From positions 1,426,001-1,490,000 of the forward strand of contig NZ_VFPM01000001.1 in NCBI RefSeq assembly GCF_006716675.1: DNA of 64,000 nucleotides, in the 5' to 3' direction. Below the pieces are notes generated by a model, which was given only the letters and a program-made list of their open reading frames with translations, searched no databases and was not told the origin of the DNA. Of this stretch, positions 9,383-20,330 are shown piece after piece (the first letter of the stretch is position 1; each line of letters opens with the position of its first letter). The DNA is from Humibacillus xanthopallidus. GTDB lineage: Bacteria > Actinomycetota > Actinomycetes > Actinomycetales > Dermatophilaceae. The position numbers and the translations under genes are program-made.

Positions 9383-10531
9383 ATGAACCCATCCATCCGC
9401 TCCGCCCTGACCAGACGCGCCGTGCTCGCCGCCGGCGTCGCGGCCGTGCCGCTGCTTGCCGGCCGACCCGCCTCGGCGGCGGGCACCTTCCCCGACCCGG
9501 GGCCGAACGTGCCCACCCAGGCCACGCTCGGCTACGCCGACATGATCCGCGAGCTGCGGCGCATCGAGCGCAGCTCACGCTTCGGTGTCGAGGTGACGAC
9601 CCTGCGCGAGCTCGGCATCACGCCCGGCGTCTCCGAGGCCGGCCGTGACCTCTACGTCGCGACCGTGGGCACGGGAGCGAAGCACGTCTGGCTGCAGGGC
9701 CGGATCCACGGCAACGAGCCCTACGGCGTCGACACCCTGCTCACGCTCCTGTCGACGGTCGGCTCGAGCGGGGCCGCCGGCTACCGGGCGATCCGCGAGG
9801 CGCTCACCCTCCACGTCATCCCCATGTACAACCCCGACGGCACGGAGCTCAACATCCGGCACACCGTGCTCCAGGATGGCACCGAGCGCCGCATCGACCT
9901 CAACCGCGACTGGGCGCCGACGGCCTTCGCGGCAAAGGAGTCGGTCTCCTGGTACACCTACTGGACCCGGGTCAAGCCGGCGTTCGGTCTCGACATCCAC
10001 CACCAGGGCCTTAAGACCGACGCCGACGGGGACGCCGTCACGATGTCGCTCGGCATCTCGCTCGCGCCCAGCGGGCCCACCCTGCCGACCGTGCTCGGCG
10101 GTCTCTACGACCGGCAGACCCGCCAGGCGCAGGGGCTCGTCTACACCTCGCTGCAACGCTACGGCTTCGTCTCGGTCGACCGCTACAGCGTCGGCAGCTA
10201 CGAGATCGACATCCTCGGCGGCGTCTCGTCGGCGGTCATGGTCGGGCTCAACTGGAACGGGCTCAACCCGACCGGTCACTCGCACCCGATGGTCTTCTTC
10301 GAGACCTCGGGCAACACGAGCGCCGGCAGCGTCGGGCAGAAGGCGCGCGGCAAGGCGATCCGCCAGAACGTCATCGGCGCGAGCGAGCTGTTGCAGGGTC
10401 TCGCGACGGGCTCGGTGTGGAACACCGACCGGATGATCTGGCACGAGCAGATCCCGCACGTCGACTACACGGGCTACTTCAGCGACAACAACGTGGTCAT
10501 CACCCCCTGGCCGACGCGTCCGCCGCTCTGA
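9383..10531 (+). CDS. Tat-exported M14-family zinc carboxypeptidase
   Basis: A 382-residue secreted metallopeptidase. The N-terminus has twin arginines at 11-12 (LTRRAVLAAG), a hydrophobic stretch and an ASA-AG cleavage region, so Tat export is likely. Zinc ligands are His109 and Glu112 (GRIHGNEPYG) and a His in DIHHQG (206/207). Arg175 in LNRDW matches the substrate-carboxylate Arg, and Glu307 in FFETSGN is the likely general base. The start at 9383 has AGGAGA 7 nt upstream; the longer frame from 9296 has no site. The substrate, peptide or cell-wall peptide, is unknown. Confidence 0.9.
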   Translation: MNPSIRSALTRRAVLAAGVAAVPLLAGRPASAAGTFPDPGPNVPTQATLGYADMIRELRRIERSSRFGVEVTTLRELGITPGVSEAGRDLYVATVGTGAKHVWLQGRIHGNEPYGVDTLLTLLSTVGSSGAAGYRAIREALTLHVIPMYNPDGTELNIRHTVLQDGTERRIDLNRDWAPTAFAAKESVSWYTYWTRVKPAFGLDIHHQGLKTDADGDAVTMSLGISLAPSGPTLPTVLGGLYDRQTRQAQGLVYTSLQRYGFVSVDRYSVGSYEIDILGGVSSAVMVGLNWNGLNPTGHSHPMVFFETSGNTSAGSVGQKARGKAIRQNVIGASELLQGLATGSVWNTDRMIWHEQIPHVDYTGYFSDNNVVITPWPTRPPL

Positions 10532-10563
10532 TCGCGCAGCGCTGACCGACTCGCGCCCCGAGA

Positions 10564-10603
10564 CGATGTGTCTGCGCGCGCCTTGGCCCGCGCAGACACA
10601 TCG
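10564..10603. terminator. Hairpin terminator downstream of the M14 peptidase
   Basis: Perfect 15-bp arms (10564-10578 and 10589-10603, CGATGTGTCTGCGCG and its complement) with a 10-nt loop, 33 bp after the stop codon. Confidence 0.75.
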
Positions 10604-10635
10604 ACCGGGGAGGGGGGTCGGCGGGTGGGGGCTCG

Positions 10636-10665
10636 GGGGCGACGAAGTGCTCTCTCGATCGGGTT
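10636..10665 (+). repeat. Single copy of the dispersed intergenic element
   Basis: GACGAAGTGCTCTCTCGATC flanked by GGGC and GGGTT. It matches one arm of the 1450-1540 inverted repeat with a few changes. It lies in the spacer between the M14 peptidase and the ABC-F gene. Confidence 0.75.
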
Positions 10666-10797
10666 AATCCGGTGGACGGGTGGGGCGTCCCCTGCCTAGC
10701 CTCGTCACCGTGTGGAAGTCCTGATGCCCTCGTGCCCGCCCGCGCCGCTGACGCCTGACGTCACCCGCGCGGCCCTGCCGACCATCAAGGACCGCTC

Positions 10798-12456
<1,659 letters not shown>

Positions 12457-13510
12457 CGCGGTCGTCGTCGTCCGACGCCCGCTCGGCTGCGGCCTCCTGC
12501 TGCGCACGGTCGGCGCGGTAGTCGAACCAGACCCGGTTGACGAGGGCCGAGACCGTCGTCAGGTGACCGAGGATGAGCAGCCACACGAGGATGACGGCGG
12601 CGACGCCGAGCGATCCGTAGAGCTGTGACGAGTGCTCGAAGCGCGCGGGGAGGTAGAAGCGGCCGACGAGCTGCATGAGCGTGAGCCCGAGCCCGAAGAG
12701 GAGGCAGCCGGGCAGCAGGTCGGTCCACGACTCGCGCCGGTCGGGCAGTCGCAGCGAGATGACGAGCCACACGAGCGTGCTGAGCGTGATCTGGGTGAGG
12801 AACGTGGCGACAATGCCGGCGGGGAGGATGTCGATCGTCGAGGCGAGACCGACCGCGAAGAACAGCATGAGCCAGGCGCTGGCGAAGATGACCGACGAGA
12901 CGATCACCTGGCGCTGGGGCTGACGGCGAGTCGGGGCGTCCCAGATGTGGGCAGTGGCCTGGATGAGGTTGCGCATGAGGGTGCGCGTGGTCCACAGGAA
13001 GCCGACCAGTCCGACGATGACGGCCACCCACCACGACTGCCCCCCGTCCTGCAGAGCCGCGACGATCTGCTGGCGCGCGACGGCCGTGACCCCCGTGGTC
13101 TTCTCCGCGCGGGCGGCGACGAGGGGAAAGCTCAGCCCGACGCCTGTGAGCAGACCCGCTGCCAGCAGGGCCAAGGGCATGAGCCAGAGGAAGGTGCGGA
13201 AGGCGATGGCGCTGGCCAGCAGCATCCCCTGCCGTGCGACATACGTGGTGAGCGCGACGATGGGGAGGGCATAGACGGGGTCGCGGCGGGCCAGCTCGCG
13301 GTAGCGGGCAGCGGCGTCCTCGGCGCGCGCTCGCACGTGGTCGATGCGCTCAGTCCAGCCGTGCTGCGACGGCGCGGGGTGCGCGTCGCCCTCGTCGCCG
13401 GGGTGAGTGCCCATGGATCGAGCCTCCCACGCGTGGCTCGCCTCCCGGGCACTGTCGGGCGGATCGGCGCGTGCCGCGTGCGTCACCTTCCGGAGGCGCC
13501 CGATCTGCGC

Positions 13511-13516
13511 CACGCT
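13511..13516 (+). promoter_or_regulatory. -10-like box CACGCT for zwf
   Basis: CACGCT lies exactly 6 nt before the zwf ATG in the divergent spacer with the YihY gene, consistent with leaderless initiation. It is a weaker match than TANNNT boxes elsewhere. Confidence 0.35.
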
Positions 13517-13522
13517 GTGGCC

Positions 13523-14956
13523 ATGCCTGCAACGACGGTCGTCCTCTTCGGTGCCACCGGTGACCTTGCCAAGCGCAAGCTGCTCCCGGGCATGTTGCAC
13601 CTGCACGAGTCACAGCTCATCGAGGGGCTCCGGGTCGTGGCGACCTCGCTCGACGACCTGAGCCGCGATGAGTTCCTCGAGCTCGTCTTCGCCTCGGTGC
13701 GCGAGCACAGCAGCCACGACGTCAGCGACGACGACCTCCGCGAGTTCGCCGCTCGGATCCACTGGGTGCCCGGCAGTGCTGGGCCACAGGGGATTCGCGC
13801 GGCCGTCGACGAGTCCGAGGCGATTCTCGGCGCGGACGCGTGGCGGCTGCACTACCTCTCGGTGCCACCCAAGGCAGCGCTCGCCGTCGTGCACCAGCTC
13901 GGCGAGGCGGGCCTCGTCGAGCGCAGCCGCATCATCATGGAGAAGCCCTTCGGCACCGACCTCGCGAGCGCCAAGGCGCTCAACGCCGAGCTGCACCAGG
14001 TCTTCGCGGAGGAGCAGATCTTCCGCATCGACCACTTCCTCGGCAAGGAGGCGGCGCAGAACATCCTCGCCTTCCGCTTCGCCAACGGCCTCTTCGAGCC
14101 GATCTGGCACCGCAACCACATCGACCACATCCAGATCGACGTGCCCGAGACGCTCGGCCTCGCGCAGCGGGCCGACTTCTACGAGAGCACCGGCGCCTAC
14201 CGCGACATGGTCGTCACCCACCTCTTCCAGGTGCTCGCCTTCACGGCGATGGAGCCACCGACCGCCCTCGAGCCCGCGGCGATCAGCGAGGAGAAGAACA
14301 AGGTCTTCCGGTCGATGTCACCGATCCAGCCGCACGACGTCGTGCGCGGGCAGTACGTCGGCTACCGCGACGAGCCGGGCGTCAGGCCCGAGAGCCAGAC
14401 GGAGACCTTCGTCGCCCTCAAGTGCTTCGTCGACAACTGGCGCTGGGCCGGGGTGCCGTTCTACCTGCGCACCGGCAAGCGGCTCGCCGAGGGCGCACGG
14501 ATCATCTCGATCGCCTTCAAGGAGCCGCCCCGCTCGATGTTCCCCGCCGGCTCGGGGGTGGGTGACAACGGCCCCGACCACCTGACCTTCGACCTCGCCG
14601 ACAAGGCGCGCATGTCGCTCTCCTTCTACGGCAAGCGGCCCGGCCCCGGCATGAAGCTCGACAAGCTCTCGATGCAGTTCTCCATGCAGGAGACGAACTG
14701 GGCGGGCGCCGTGCTCGAGGCCTACGAGCGGCTCATCTACGACGCCGCCCGCGGCGACCGCACCCTCTTCACCTCGGCCGACGGCATCGAACGCCTCTGG
14801 GAGATCTCGCAGCCGTTGCTCGACAACCTGCCGACCGTGCGGCCCTACGACCCGGGCACGTGGGGCCCGAACCAGATCCACCAGCTCATCGCGCCCTTCA
14901 CGTGGCGGCTGCCCTTCGAGCGGCGCTGGCGCAACCCCAACGACTACGGCTCCTGA
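13523..14956 (+). CDS. zwf: Glucose-6-phosphate 1-dehydrogenase
   Basis: Oxidises glucose-6-phosphate to 6-phosphogluconolactone, the NADPH-making first step of the pentose phosphate pathway. The 477-residue protein carries the NADP fold motif FGATGDLAKRKLLPGM (8-23), the active-site FRIDHFLGKEAAQNILAFRF (167-186) and PFYLRTGKRL. A much longer in-frame reading exists upstream, but homology begins at MPATTVVLFG. It stands alone here, without the tal, opcA or pgl neighbours of the classic actinobacterial cluster, so it may be a second copy. Confidence 0.95.
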   Translation: MPATTVVLFGATGDLAKRKLLPGMLHLHESQLIEGLRVVATSLDDLSRDEFLELVFASVREHSSHDVSDDDLREFAARIHWVPGSAGPQGIRAAVDESEAILGADAWRLHYLSVPPKAALAVVHQLGEAGLVERSRIIMEKPFGTDLASAKALNAELHQVFAEEQIFRIDHFLGKEAAQNILAFRFANGLFEPIWHRNHIDHIQIDVPETLGLAQRADFYESTGAYRDMVVTHLFQVLAFTAMEPPTALEPAAISEEKNKVFRSMSPIQPHDVVRGQYVGYRDEPGVRPESQTETFVALKCFVDNWRWAGVPFYLRTGKRLAEGARIISIAFKEPPRSMFPAGSGVGDNGPDHLTFDLADKARMSLSFYGKRPGPGMKLDKLSMQFSMQETNWAGAVLEAYERLIYDAARGDRTLFTSADGIERLWEISQPLLDNLPTVRPYDPGTWGPNQIHQLIAPFTWRLPFERRWRNPNDYGS

Positions 14957-14974
14957 CCCCTCGGGGGCCCGCGG

Positions 14975-15955
14975 TCAGCTCGGGTTCGCGGGCGGGTTCC
15001 CACTTGGGCTGCCACCTGGGCTGCCACCCTGGTTGGCGTCGGGGGCAGCGCTCGCGGCGAGGGCGGCCCGCAGCTCCCGGCGTGCGGTGTCGATCGCCGC
15101 GCGACGGGCCCGGAAGTCATCGGGGGTCGAGTCCGGTCCGGCAGCCGTGTCGGCGCTGACCGCTTCGACGAGCCGGGCCAGGCGGTCCCGCAGGGCAGCC
15201 GCCGAGGCCCGCCTCGCCTCGTCGGGCGCGCTGCCCTCGAGCGCCAGCAGTGACTCGTCGATCGCCAGCAGCCTCGGACCGGCGGCCGTCCACACCTGGC
15301 TGGCCTCGGTCGCCGTCGGCATGGCGAGCACCTGCGTGACGAGCGACTCCTCGACCCACGTCGCCTCACGCCGGCTGTCGGCCAGCTTCGCGTCCCACTC
15401 GTCGAGCACCCGCTTCGCCTCACGTCGGCGCAGGAGGAGCCAGACGAGGCCTGCGACGGCAAGCACGAGCAGGAGGAGCCACGGCCACCACGTCGTCGAC
15501 TCGGTGGAGGTGGGAGTCGTCTCGGGCGCAGCCTCAGCCGGAGCAGTGGACGACGTCGTCTCCGACGGGGTCTCGGCGGGCGTCTCGGCGGGCGTCTCGG
15601 TGGGCGACTGGGTCACGGTCTCGGTGACGGTCTCGGTCGGCGTGGGTGCGACGGTGGCCGTCCGGGTCTCGGTGGCCGTCTGGGTGACGGTCTGCGTCTG
15701 GGTGACGGTCGGGGTCTCCTCCGGCGTCGCGGTCTGCGTGGGCTTCTCGCTCTGCGTCCGCGTCGCCTCAGGCGTCTCTGCCTCCGAGGAGCTGGAGGCC
15801 TCGGGCAGCGTCGGCAGCGTCAGGCTGGGGACCGTCGTCGGCACGTTGATGCTGGGCAACGACGTCGGCAGCGTGATGCTGCCGCTCCCGCCGCAGGCTG
15901 CCAGGCCCAGGAGGGCGAGCAGCAGGGAGAGCAGGATCACCGGGCGACGTCGCAT
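14975..15955 (-). CDS. Lipoprotein with Thr/Pro/Glu-rich stalk and a membrane anchor
   Basis: A 326-residue cell-envelope protein of unknown function. The signal peptide ends in LAAC (lipobox, Cys21). Residues 50-155 are a low-complexity Thr/Glu/Pro/Gln stalk built from slipping TET/TVT-type codon repeats. A transmembrane helix follows (about 156-175, WWPWLLLLVLAVAGLVWLLL). The remaining 150 residues are a charged, helical cytoplasmic domain with a Gly/Ser/Pro-rich tail. Having both a lipobox and a later membrane helix is unusual. The start ATG 15955 fits the signal; the frame upstream has no signal-like sequence. Confidence 0.75.
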   Translation of the reverse strand: MRRRPVILLSLLLALLGLAACGGSGSITLPTSLPSINVPTTVPSLTLPTLPEASSSSEAETPEATRTQSEKPTQTATPEETPTVTQTQTVTQTATETRTATVAPTPTETVTETVTQSPTETPAETPAETPSETTSSTAPAEAAPETTPTSTESTTWWPWLLLLVLAVAGLVWLLLRRREAKRVLDEWDAKLADSRREATWVEESLVTQVLAMPTATEASQVWTAAGPRLLAIDESLLALEGSAPDEARRASAAALRDRLARLVEAVSADTAAGPDSTPDDFRARRAAIDTARRELRAALAASAAPDANQGGSPGGSPSGNPPANPS

Positions 15956-16055
15956 GGACGATTGTGCCCTCTGGGTCCACACCCCCCACGTCACCCTCCG
16001 GGGGTGATCTCCCGGCCCCCACCCGGGACGACCACAGGCCGTCGTCCGGCCACGG

Positions 16056-17120
16056 TCAGGGACGCCCCTCCCCCGGGTAGCTGACGCCGACCTGGCGGCG
16101 CACCTCGTCCATCGTCTCCATGACGCGCACCGTCGTGGCGAGCGGAAGGAGCGGCGACTCGCGCTCCCCTGCGACGAGGCATCGCGCGAACTCCGCTGCC
16201 TCGTAAGAGAACCCACGCACGTCTACCGGCATACCGGCCGGGTGCTCGTCGAGCACCTCGTTGCTGCGACTGACGAGCCGGATGCCCGAGCCGGCACCGT
16301 AGAAGGCGCCACTCAGCTCGAGACGGGCCTCGGTGCCGGCCACGACGGCCGTGCAGGGGGTGACGGCCGCCATCGTGCACGACAGCACGCCGTGGGCCCC
16401 ACCGGCACCGCTGACCGTGATCGTCGTCGTGGCGTCGACCCCGAGGTCGGTCAGCGTGCCGGTGGCAGCGACGTGGGCGGGGGCGCCGAGCACGAGGTCG
16501 GCAAAGGAGACGGGGTAGACCCCGAGGTCCAGCAGGGCACCGCCGGCGAGGTCGGGCTGCGCCAGTCGGGCCGGGCCGTCGGGGTAGAGACGCTGACCGT
16601 GGTCGGCGAAGACGGCGACGACGTCACCGATGAGCCCCGTCTCGACGACGTGCCGCACGACGTCGTAGTGCGGCAGGAAGCGGCTCCACATCGCCTCCAT
16701 GACGAGCAGCCCGCGCGCCTCGGCTGCGCGCACGACCTGCCGGGCCTCGGCGGCGCTGCGCGCGAAGGCCTTCTCGACGAGCACCGGCTTGCCCGCCTCG
16801 ATCGCGAGCAGGGCGTGGTCGCGGTGCTCCGAGTGGGGTGATGCGACGTAGACGGCGTCGACCTCGTCGTCGGCGACGAGCTCCTCGTAGCTGCCGTATG
16901 CCGTCGGGATCGCGAACTCGTCGGCGAAGTCCCGTGCCCGCTCGCCGCTGCGCGAGCCGACCGCGGCGACCTGCGACGCCGTGCCGACCGCGACGGCCTC
17001 GGCGAAGGTGTGGGCGATGCCTCCCGGTCCGATGATGCCCCAGCGGATCGCCGGGGCGTCGTGGGGATCCGGCGTGCGCGGCTGCGGCAGCCGGAGCGGA
17101 ACCTCGATCGGTAGCGTCAT
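16056..17120 (-). CDS. Gfo/Idh/MocA family oxidoreductase
   Basis: A 354-residue NAD(P)-dependent dehydrogenase of sugars, inositols or related compounds. The Rossmann motif is IRWGIIGPGGIAHTFAEAV (about 21-39). The family EKP-type active-site motif appears as VLVEKAFA. SPHSEHRDHALLAIEAGKPV is the conserved nucleotide-contact region. The C-terminal half (from about 150) is the alpha/beta domain. The ATG at 17120 overlaps the stop of the DinB gene by ATGA, so the two are co-translated. The substrate cannot be predicted. Confidence 0.88.
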   Translation of the reverse strand: MTLPIEVPLRLPQPRTPDPHDAPAIRWGIIGPGGIAHTFAEAVAVGTASQVAAVGSRSGERARDFADEFAIPTAYGSYEELVADDEVDAVYVASPHSEHRDHALLAIEAGKPVLVEKAFARSAAEARQVVRAAEARGLLVMEAMWSRFLPHYDVVRHVVETGLIGDVVAVFADHGQRLYPDGPARLAQPDLAGGALLDLGVYPVSFADLVLGAPAHVAATGTLTDLGVDATTTITVSGAGGAHGVLSCTMAAVTPCTAVVAGTEARLELSGAFYGAGSGIRLVSRSNEVLDEHPAGMPVDVRGFSYEAAEFARCLVAGERESPLLPLATTVRVMETMDEVRRQVGVSYPGEGRP

Positions 17121-17677
17121 GCGTTCACGTCCCAGAGATGGTGGCGGATGTCGTGGATGAAGTAGAGCGCGAGCGTGCGTGCAGTGAAGCGAGATCCGTT
17201 GCTGCGCAGGGCCGGCCACTCCCACTCGTCCCCCACCGGACGGGCGTATGCCGTCGCAGCTGTGTCGAACGCCGCCGCGAGCTCGCGCTGGACCTCACTC
17301 GGGTCCGAGCGCCAGTACTGGCTCTCGACCGCCGTGGCGTCCTGGTCCCAGTTGGCGAACTGCACGAGATCGCCTCTGCCGTCGAGGATCTGCTCGAGGC
17401 GGTCCCGCATGACGTCGCACACGTCGCGCACGTGGCAGGAGTACTCGAGAGGCGACCACACCCCCGCGGACGGGCGACTGCGGACGTCGGGCTGGGCCAG
17501 CCGGACGGCATACCGTCGCGCGGCGTCACGGAGGAGCGTGGGGACGTCCTCGGCGGCGAGCGTGGAGGCGTCGAAGCCGCAGTCGGGGCACGGCCGCGAC
17601 AGCACCCACGTCCAGTCCGCGGCGTCGGGGGTGGACGGGCCGGGATCGGCGGCGTCGCCGGCGGGCAGGTCGGTCAT
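17117..17677 (-). CDS. DinB-family protein with an N-terminal Cys pair
   Basis: A 186-residue predicted four-helix DinB-like protein, a group of metal-binding thiol-dependent (mycothiol or bacillithiol) transferases and isomerases. Likely metal ligands are His in LEYSCHVRDVCDVM and the pair in YFIHDIRHHLWD. Residues 29-36 contain CPDCGFD, an extra Cys pair. The ATG is 6 nt behind TACGCT (17684-17689 on the minus strand), so transcription is likely leaderless. It is first in a two-gene operon with the Gfo/Idh/MocA gene. The biochemical role is unknown. Confidence 0.75.
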   Translation of the reverse strand: MTDLPAGDAADPGPSTPDAADWTWVLSRPCPDCGFDASTLAAEDVPTLLRDAARRYAVRLAQPDVRSRPSAGVWSPLEYSCHVRDVCDVMRDRLEQILDGRGDLVQFANWDQDATAVESQYWRSDPSEVQRELAAAFDTAATAYARPVGDEWEWPALRSNGSRFTARTLALYFIHDIRHHLWDVNA

Positions 17678-17683
17678 GCGCCC

Positions 17684-17689
17684 AGCGTA
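17684..17689 (-). promoter_or_regulatory. -10-like box TACGCT for the DinB operon
   Basis: TACGCT on the minus strand, then 6 nt, then ATG. The spacer is divergent with the lipid-kinase gene, which has its own TACCGT box at 17745. Confidence 0.5.
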
Positions 17690-17744
17690 GGGGTGGCCGG
17701 CGGCCGGGCGGACCGGCGATTCATGGTGTCGGACGTGCTGGCGA

Positions 17745-17750
17745 TACCGT
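17745..17750 (+). promoter_or_regulatory. -10-like box TACCGT for the lipid kinase gene
   Basis: TACCGT followed by 6 nt and the GTG start at 17757; no ribosome-binding site. Confidence 0.5.
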
Positions 17751-17756
17751 GCACTC

Positions 17757-18908
17757 GTGCTCAGTGACTACCTGCCGTGGATCGTCGCCGGGGCCGTGGT
17801 GCTGGCGCTGGTCATCGGTGGCGTCGTCATGAGCCGCGTCGCCCCCGACGTGACTGCTCCGCTGCGCCGACGCCGTCCCCGACCGCACCGCGGCCACTTC
17901 CGCCCCGAGGAGGAGCAGCAGACCCCGGTGCGGCAGGCGGCGGTCATCATCAACCCGACGAAGGTCACCGACCTCGGGCCCGTGCGCGAGCGGATCACCG
18001 CAACCTGCCGTGCGAACGGCTGGGGCGAGCCGCTCTTCCTCGAGACGACCGCCGAGGACCCCGGTCCGGGTCAGGCGGCCACTGCCGTGCGCCACGGGGT
18101 CGACCTCGTGTGCACCCTCGGCGGGGACGGCACCGTGCGCAACGTCGCGAGCGTCCTCGTCGGCACCGAGATGCCGCTCGGCATCCTGCCCGCGGGCACC
18201 GGCAACCTGCTGGCACGCAACCTCGACCTGCCCGTCGGCCTCGAGGCGGCCCTGACGGTGGCGCTCACCGGACGCAACCGGCGCATCGACGTCGGCGAGC
18301 TGCGCATCGGGCCCCTCGAGCCGGCGGAGCATCCCGAGGCCGGCCCGGACGGCGCAGCGGCGAGCGCACAGGACGAGCCGATCAGCACGCCGACGCCGCA
18401 GACCCACCACTTCCTCGTCATGAGCGGCATCGGCATGGACGCGGCGATCATGGCGGGCACGAACGAGAACCTCAAGAACAAGGTGGGCTGGCCGGCCTAC
18501 CTCGTCTCGGGAGCCAAGCACCTCATCTCGCCCGAGTTCCGCGTCACGGTGCGCGTCGACGACGAGCCGGAGTTCCGGCGGCGCTCGCGGATGGTCGTCA
18601 TCGGCAACTGCGGTCGCCTGCTCGGCGGCCTCGTCCTCATGCCGAGCGCGCTCGTCGACGACGGGCACCTCGACGCCGTCATCGCCTCACCCCGGGGGCT
18701 CGTGGGCTGGGTGCCCGTCGCGACCCGCGTCGCGACGCGGCGGCGCAAGGGCCACCCGACCCTCGACCACAAGGTGTGCACGGAGATCCGGGTCGTCGTC
18801 GACCGGCCGGTGCCCGTGCAGGTCGACGGGGACGTGCTGGGTGAGGCGACCGAGGTGACCGCCGTCGTGCGGCCCGCCTCCCTGACGGTGCGCGTCAGCC
18901 GGGCCTGA
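17757..18908 (+). CDS. Diacylglycerol kinase-like lipid kinase
   Basis: A 383-residue DAGK-catalytic-domain protein that would phosphorylate a membrane lipid (diacylglycerol or a sphingosine-like substrate) using ATP. A single membrane helix (7-27) anchors the N-terminus. The catalytic domain begins AAVIINPTKV (about 61), with the nucleotide loop TLGGDGTVRNVA (120-131) and PLGILPAGTGNLLAR. A short acidic insert (about 185-215) separates the lobes. The C-terminal sandwich contains FLVMSGIGMDA and PVPVQVDGD. The start is GTG. A strong terminator follows before the convergent xylA. Confidence 0.9.
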   Translation: MLSDYLPWIVAGAVVLALVIGGVVMSRVAPDVTAPLRRRRPRPHRGHFRPEEEQQTPVRQAAVIINPTKVTDLGPVRERITATCRANGWGEPLFLETTAEDPGPGQAATAVRHGVDLVCTLGGDGTVRNVASVLVGTEMPLGILPAGTGNLLARNLDLPVGLEAALTVALTGRNRRIDVGELRIGPLEPAEHPEAGPDGAAASAQDEPISTPTPQTHHFLVMSGIGMDAAIMAGTNENLKNKVGWPAYLVSGAKHLISPEFRVTVRVDDEPEFRRRSRMVVIGNCGRLLGGLVLMPSALVDDGHLDAVIASPRGLVGWVPVATRVATRRRKGHPTLDHKVCTEIRVVVDRPVPVQVDGDVLGEATEVTAVVRPASLTVRVSRA

Positions 18909-18913
18909 GCGGG

Positions 18914-18950
18914 CGCGCCCCCACCTCCCCCGGCGGGAGGTGGGGGCGCG
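18914..18950. terminator. Strong hairpin between the lipid kinase gene and xylA
   Basis: Perfect 16-bp GC-rich arms (18914-18929 and 18935-18950) with loop CCGGC, between convergent genes; a bidirectional terminator is likely. Confidence 0.85.
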
Positions 18951-18965
18951 GGTCCCGTCTCCGGG

Positions 18966-20153
18966 TCAGCGGGCGCCGAGGGCGTGCTCGACGGCCAGCT
19001 GGTTGAGGGCGACGAAGGCATAGCCGGCCTCGGCCACGGCGTCGACGTCGAAGTCCTCGAAGGTCGCCCGGTCGGCGAGCACGTCAGAGAGCTTCTCGTC
19101 GGCGCCGAGGGTCGGCACCGCGAGCTCCGTGACGCGGCTGGCCTCGAAGGCAGCCTGCACCTCGGGGTCGGCGCGGTAGGCCGCGGCGCGCTCCTTGAGG
19201 ACGATGTAGGTGCTCATGTTGGCGGCAGCCGAGACCCAGACCCCGTCGACGTCCTCGGTGCGCGAGGGCTTGTAGTCGAAGTGGCGCGGGCCGTCGTAGC
19301 GCGGACCACCGCCGACGAAGCCGTTCTCGATGAGGTCGACGGTGAAGAAGGCGGAGAGCAGGTCGCCGTGGCCGAAGACGAGGTCCTGGTCGTACTTGAT
19401 CGAGCGCTGGCCGTTGAGGTCGATGTGGAAGAGCTTGCCCGCCCACAGCGCCTGCGCGATGCCCGAGGTGTAGTTGAGGCCGGCCATCTGCTCGTGGCCG
19501 ACCTCGGGGTTGAGGCCGACGATGTCGCCGTGCTCGAGCTCGGCGATGAAGCCAAGCGCGTGGCCGACGGTCGGCAGGAGGATGTCGCCGCGCGGCTCGT
19601 TGGGCTTGGGCTCGATGGCGATCCGCAGGTCGTAGCCCTGGTCCTTGATGTAGCCCGCGACGGTGTCGATGCCCTCGCGGTAGCGGTCGAGAGCGGCGTT
19701 GATGTCCTTGGCGCCGTCGTACTCCGCACCCTCGCGGCCACCCCACATGACGAAGGTCTCGGCCCCGAGCTCGGCTGCGAGGTCGACGTTGCGGATCACC
19801 TTGCGCAGGCCGTAGCGACGCACCTCGCGGTTGTTGGACGTGAACGCGCCGTCCTTGAAGATCGGGTGGCTGAAGGTGTTGGTCGTGACCATCTCGCAGA
19901 CGACGCCGGTCTCGTCGAGCACCTTGCGGAAGTCGGCGATGATCCGGTCGCGGTCGGCGTCGCTGCTGCCGAAGGGCACGAGGTCGTCGTCGTGGAAGGT
20001 CACCCCCCAGGCGCCGAGGTCGGCGAGGCGGCGCACCGACTCGATCGGGTCGAGGTGCGGCCGCGACGCGTCACCGAACTGGTCGCGCGCCTCCCAGCCG
20101 ACGGTCCAGAGACCGAAAGAGAACTTGTCGTCAGGGGTCGGCGTGCGGACCAT
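18966..20153 (-). CDS. xylA: Xylose isomerase
   Basis: Interconverts D-xylose and D-xylulose (and glucose/fructose), using two divalent metal ions. At 395 residues it is the class I (actinomycete) form. Catalytic His54 and Asp57 lie in [12 protein letters not shown]. The KPNEPRGD and [13 protein letters not shown] stretches contain metal-binding Glu and His, and FHIDLNGQ the second metal site. ATG 20153 has GAGGAGG upstream. No xylB kinase or xylose transporter is adjacent, so the rest of the pathway must lie elsewhere. A dyad in the promoter suggests control by a ROK-type XylR or similar repressor. Confidence 0.96.
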   Translation of the reverse strand: MVRTPTPDDKFSFGLWTVGWEARDQFGDASRPHLDPIESVRRLADLGAWGVTFHDDDLVPFGSSDADRDRIIADFRKVLDETGVVCEMVTTNTFSHPIFKDGAFTSNNREVRRYGLRKVIRNVDLAAELGAETFVMWGGREGAEYDGAKDINAALDRYREGIDTVAGYIKDQGYDLRIAIEPKPNEPRGDILLPTVGHALGFIAELEHGDIVGLNPEVGHEQMAGLNYTSGIAQALWAGKLFHIDLNGQRSIKYDQDLVFGHGDLLSAFFTVDLIENGFVGGGPRYDGPRHFDYKPSRTEDVDGVWVSAAANMSTYIVLKERAAAYRADPEVQAAFEASRVTELAVPTLGADEKLSDVLADRATFEDFDVDAVAEAGYAFVALNQLAVEHALGAR

Positions 20154-20197
20154 GGGGCTCCTCCTCGAGCAAACGGCATACCGAGTCTCGGCATTTG

Positions 20198-20214
20198 TAT
20201 GTTGAACAAACATA
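20198..20214. promoter_or_regulatory. Dyad operator in the xylA promoter
   Basis: TATGTT-GAACA-AACATA, a 6-bp inverted repeat inside an AT-rich patch that stands out from the surrounding GC-rich DNA, 45 bp upstream of xylA. It resembles T/A-rich sugar-repressor sites such as those of XylR; the binder is an inference. Confidence 0.5.
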
Positions 20215-20330
20215 TTACCTCGGGGAGGTCAGGTCAACGGGTGAGCGAGACGAGAGCAACCCCACCGTCCCGGTCGTCGGGGACCACGACGAGCCGATGA
20301 ATCCGGCAATGCCATGACGTGCTCGAGCGG

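Noticed and set aside
10710..10797. Leader peptide or attenuator in front of the ABC-F gene
   Set aside because: A tiny GTG-TGG-AAG-TCC-TGA frame exists, but there is no ribosome site or clear alternative hairpins.
12632..13522. Long plus-strand extension of the zwf frame
   Set aside because: It runs antisense through the YihY gene and has no dehydrogenase homology before 13523.
14975..16216. Longer start for the Thr/Pro-rich lipoprotein
   Set aside because: The extra 87 residues are antisense-like Arg/Ser sequence; the signal peptide and lipobox begin at ATG 15955.
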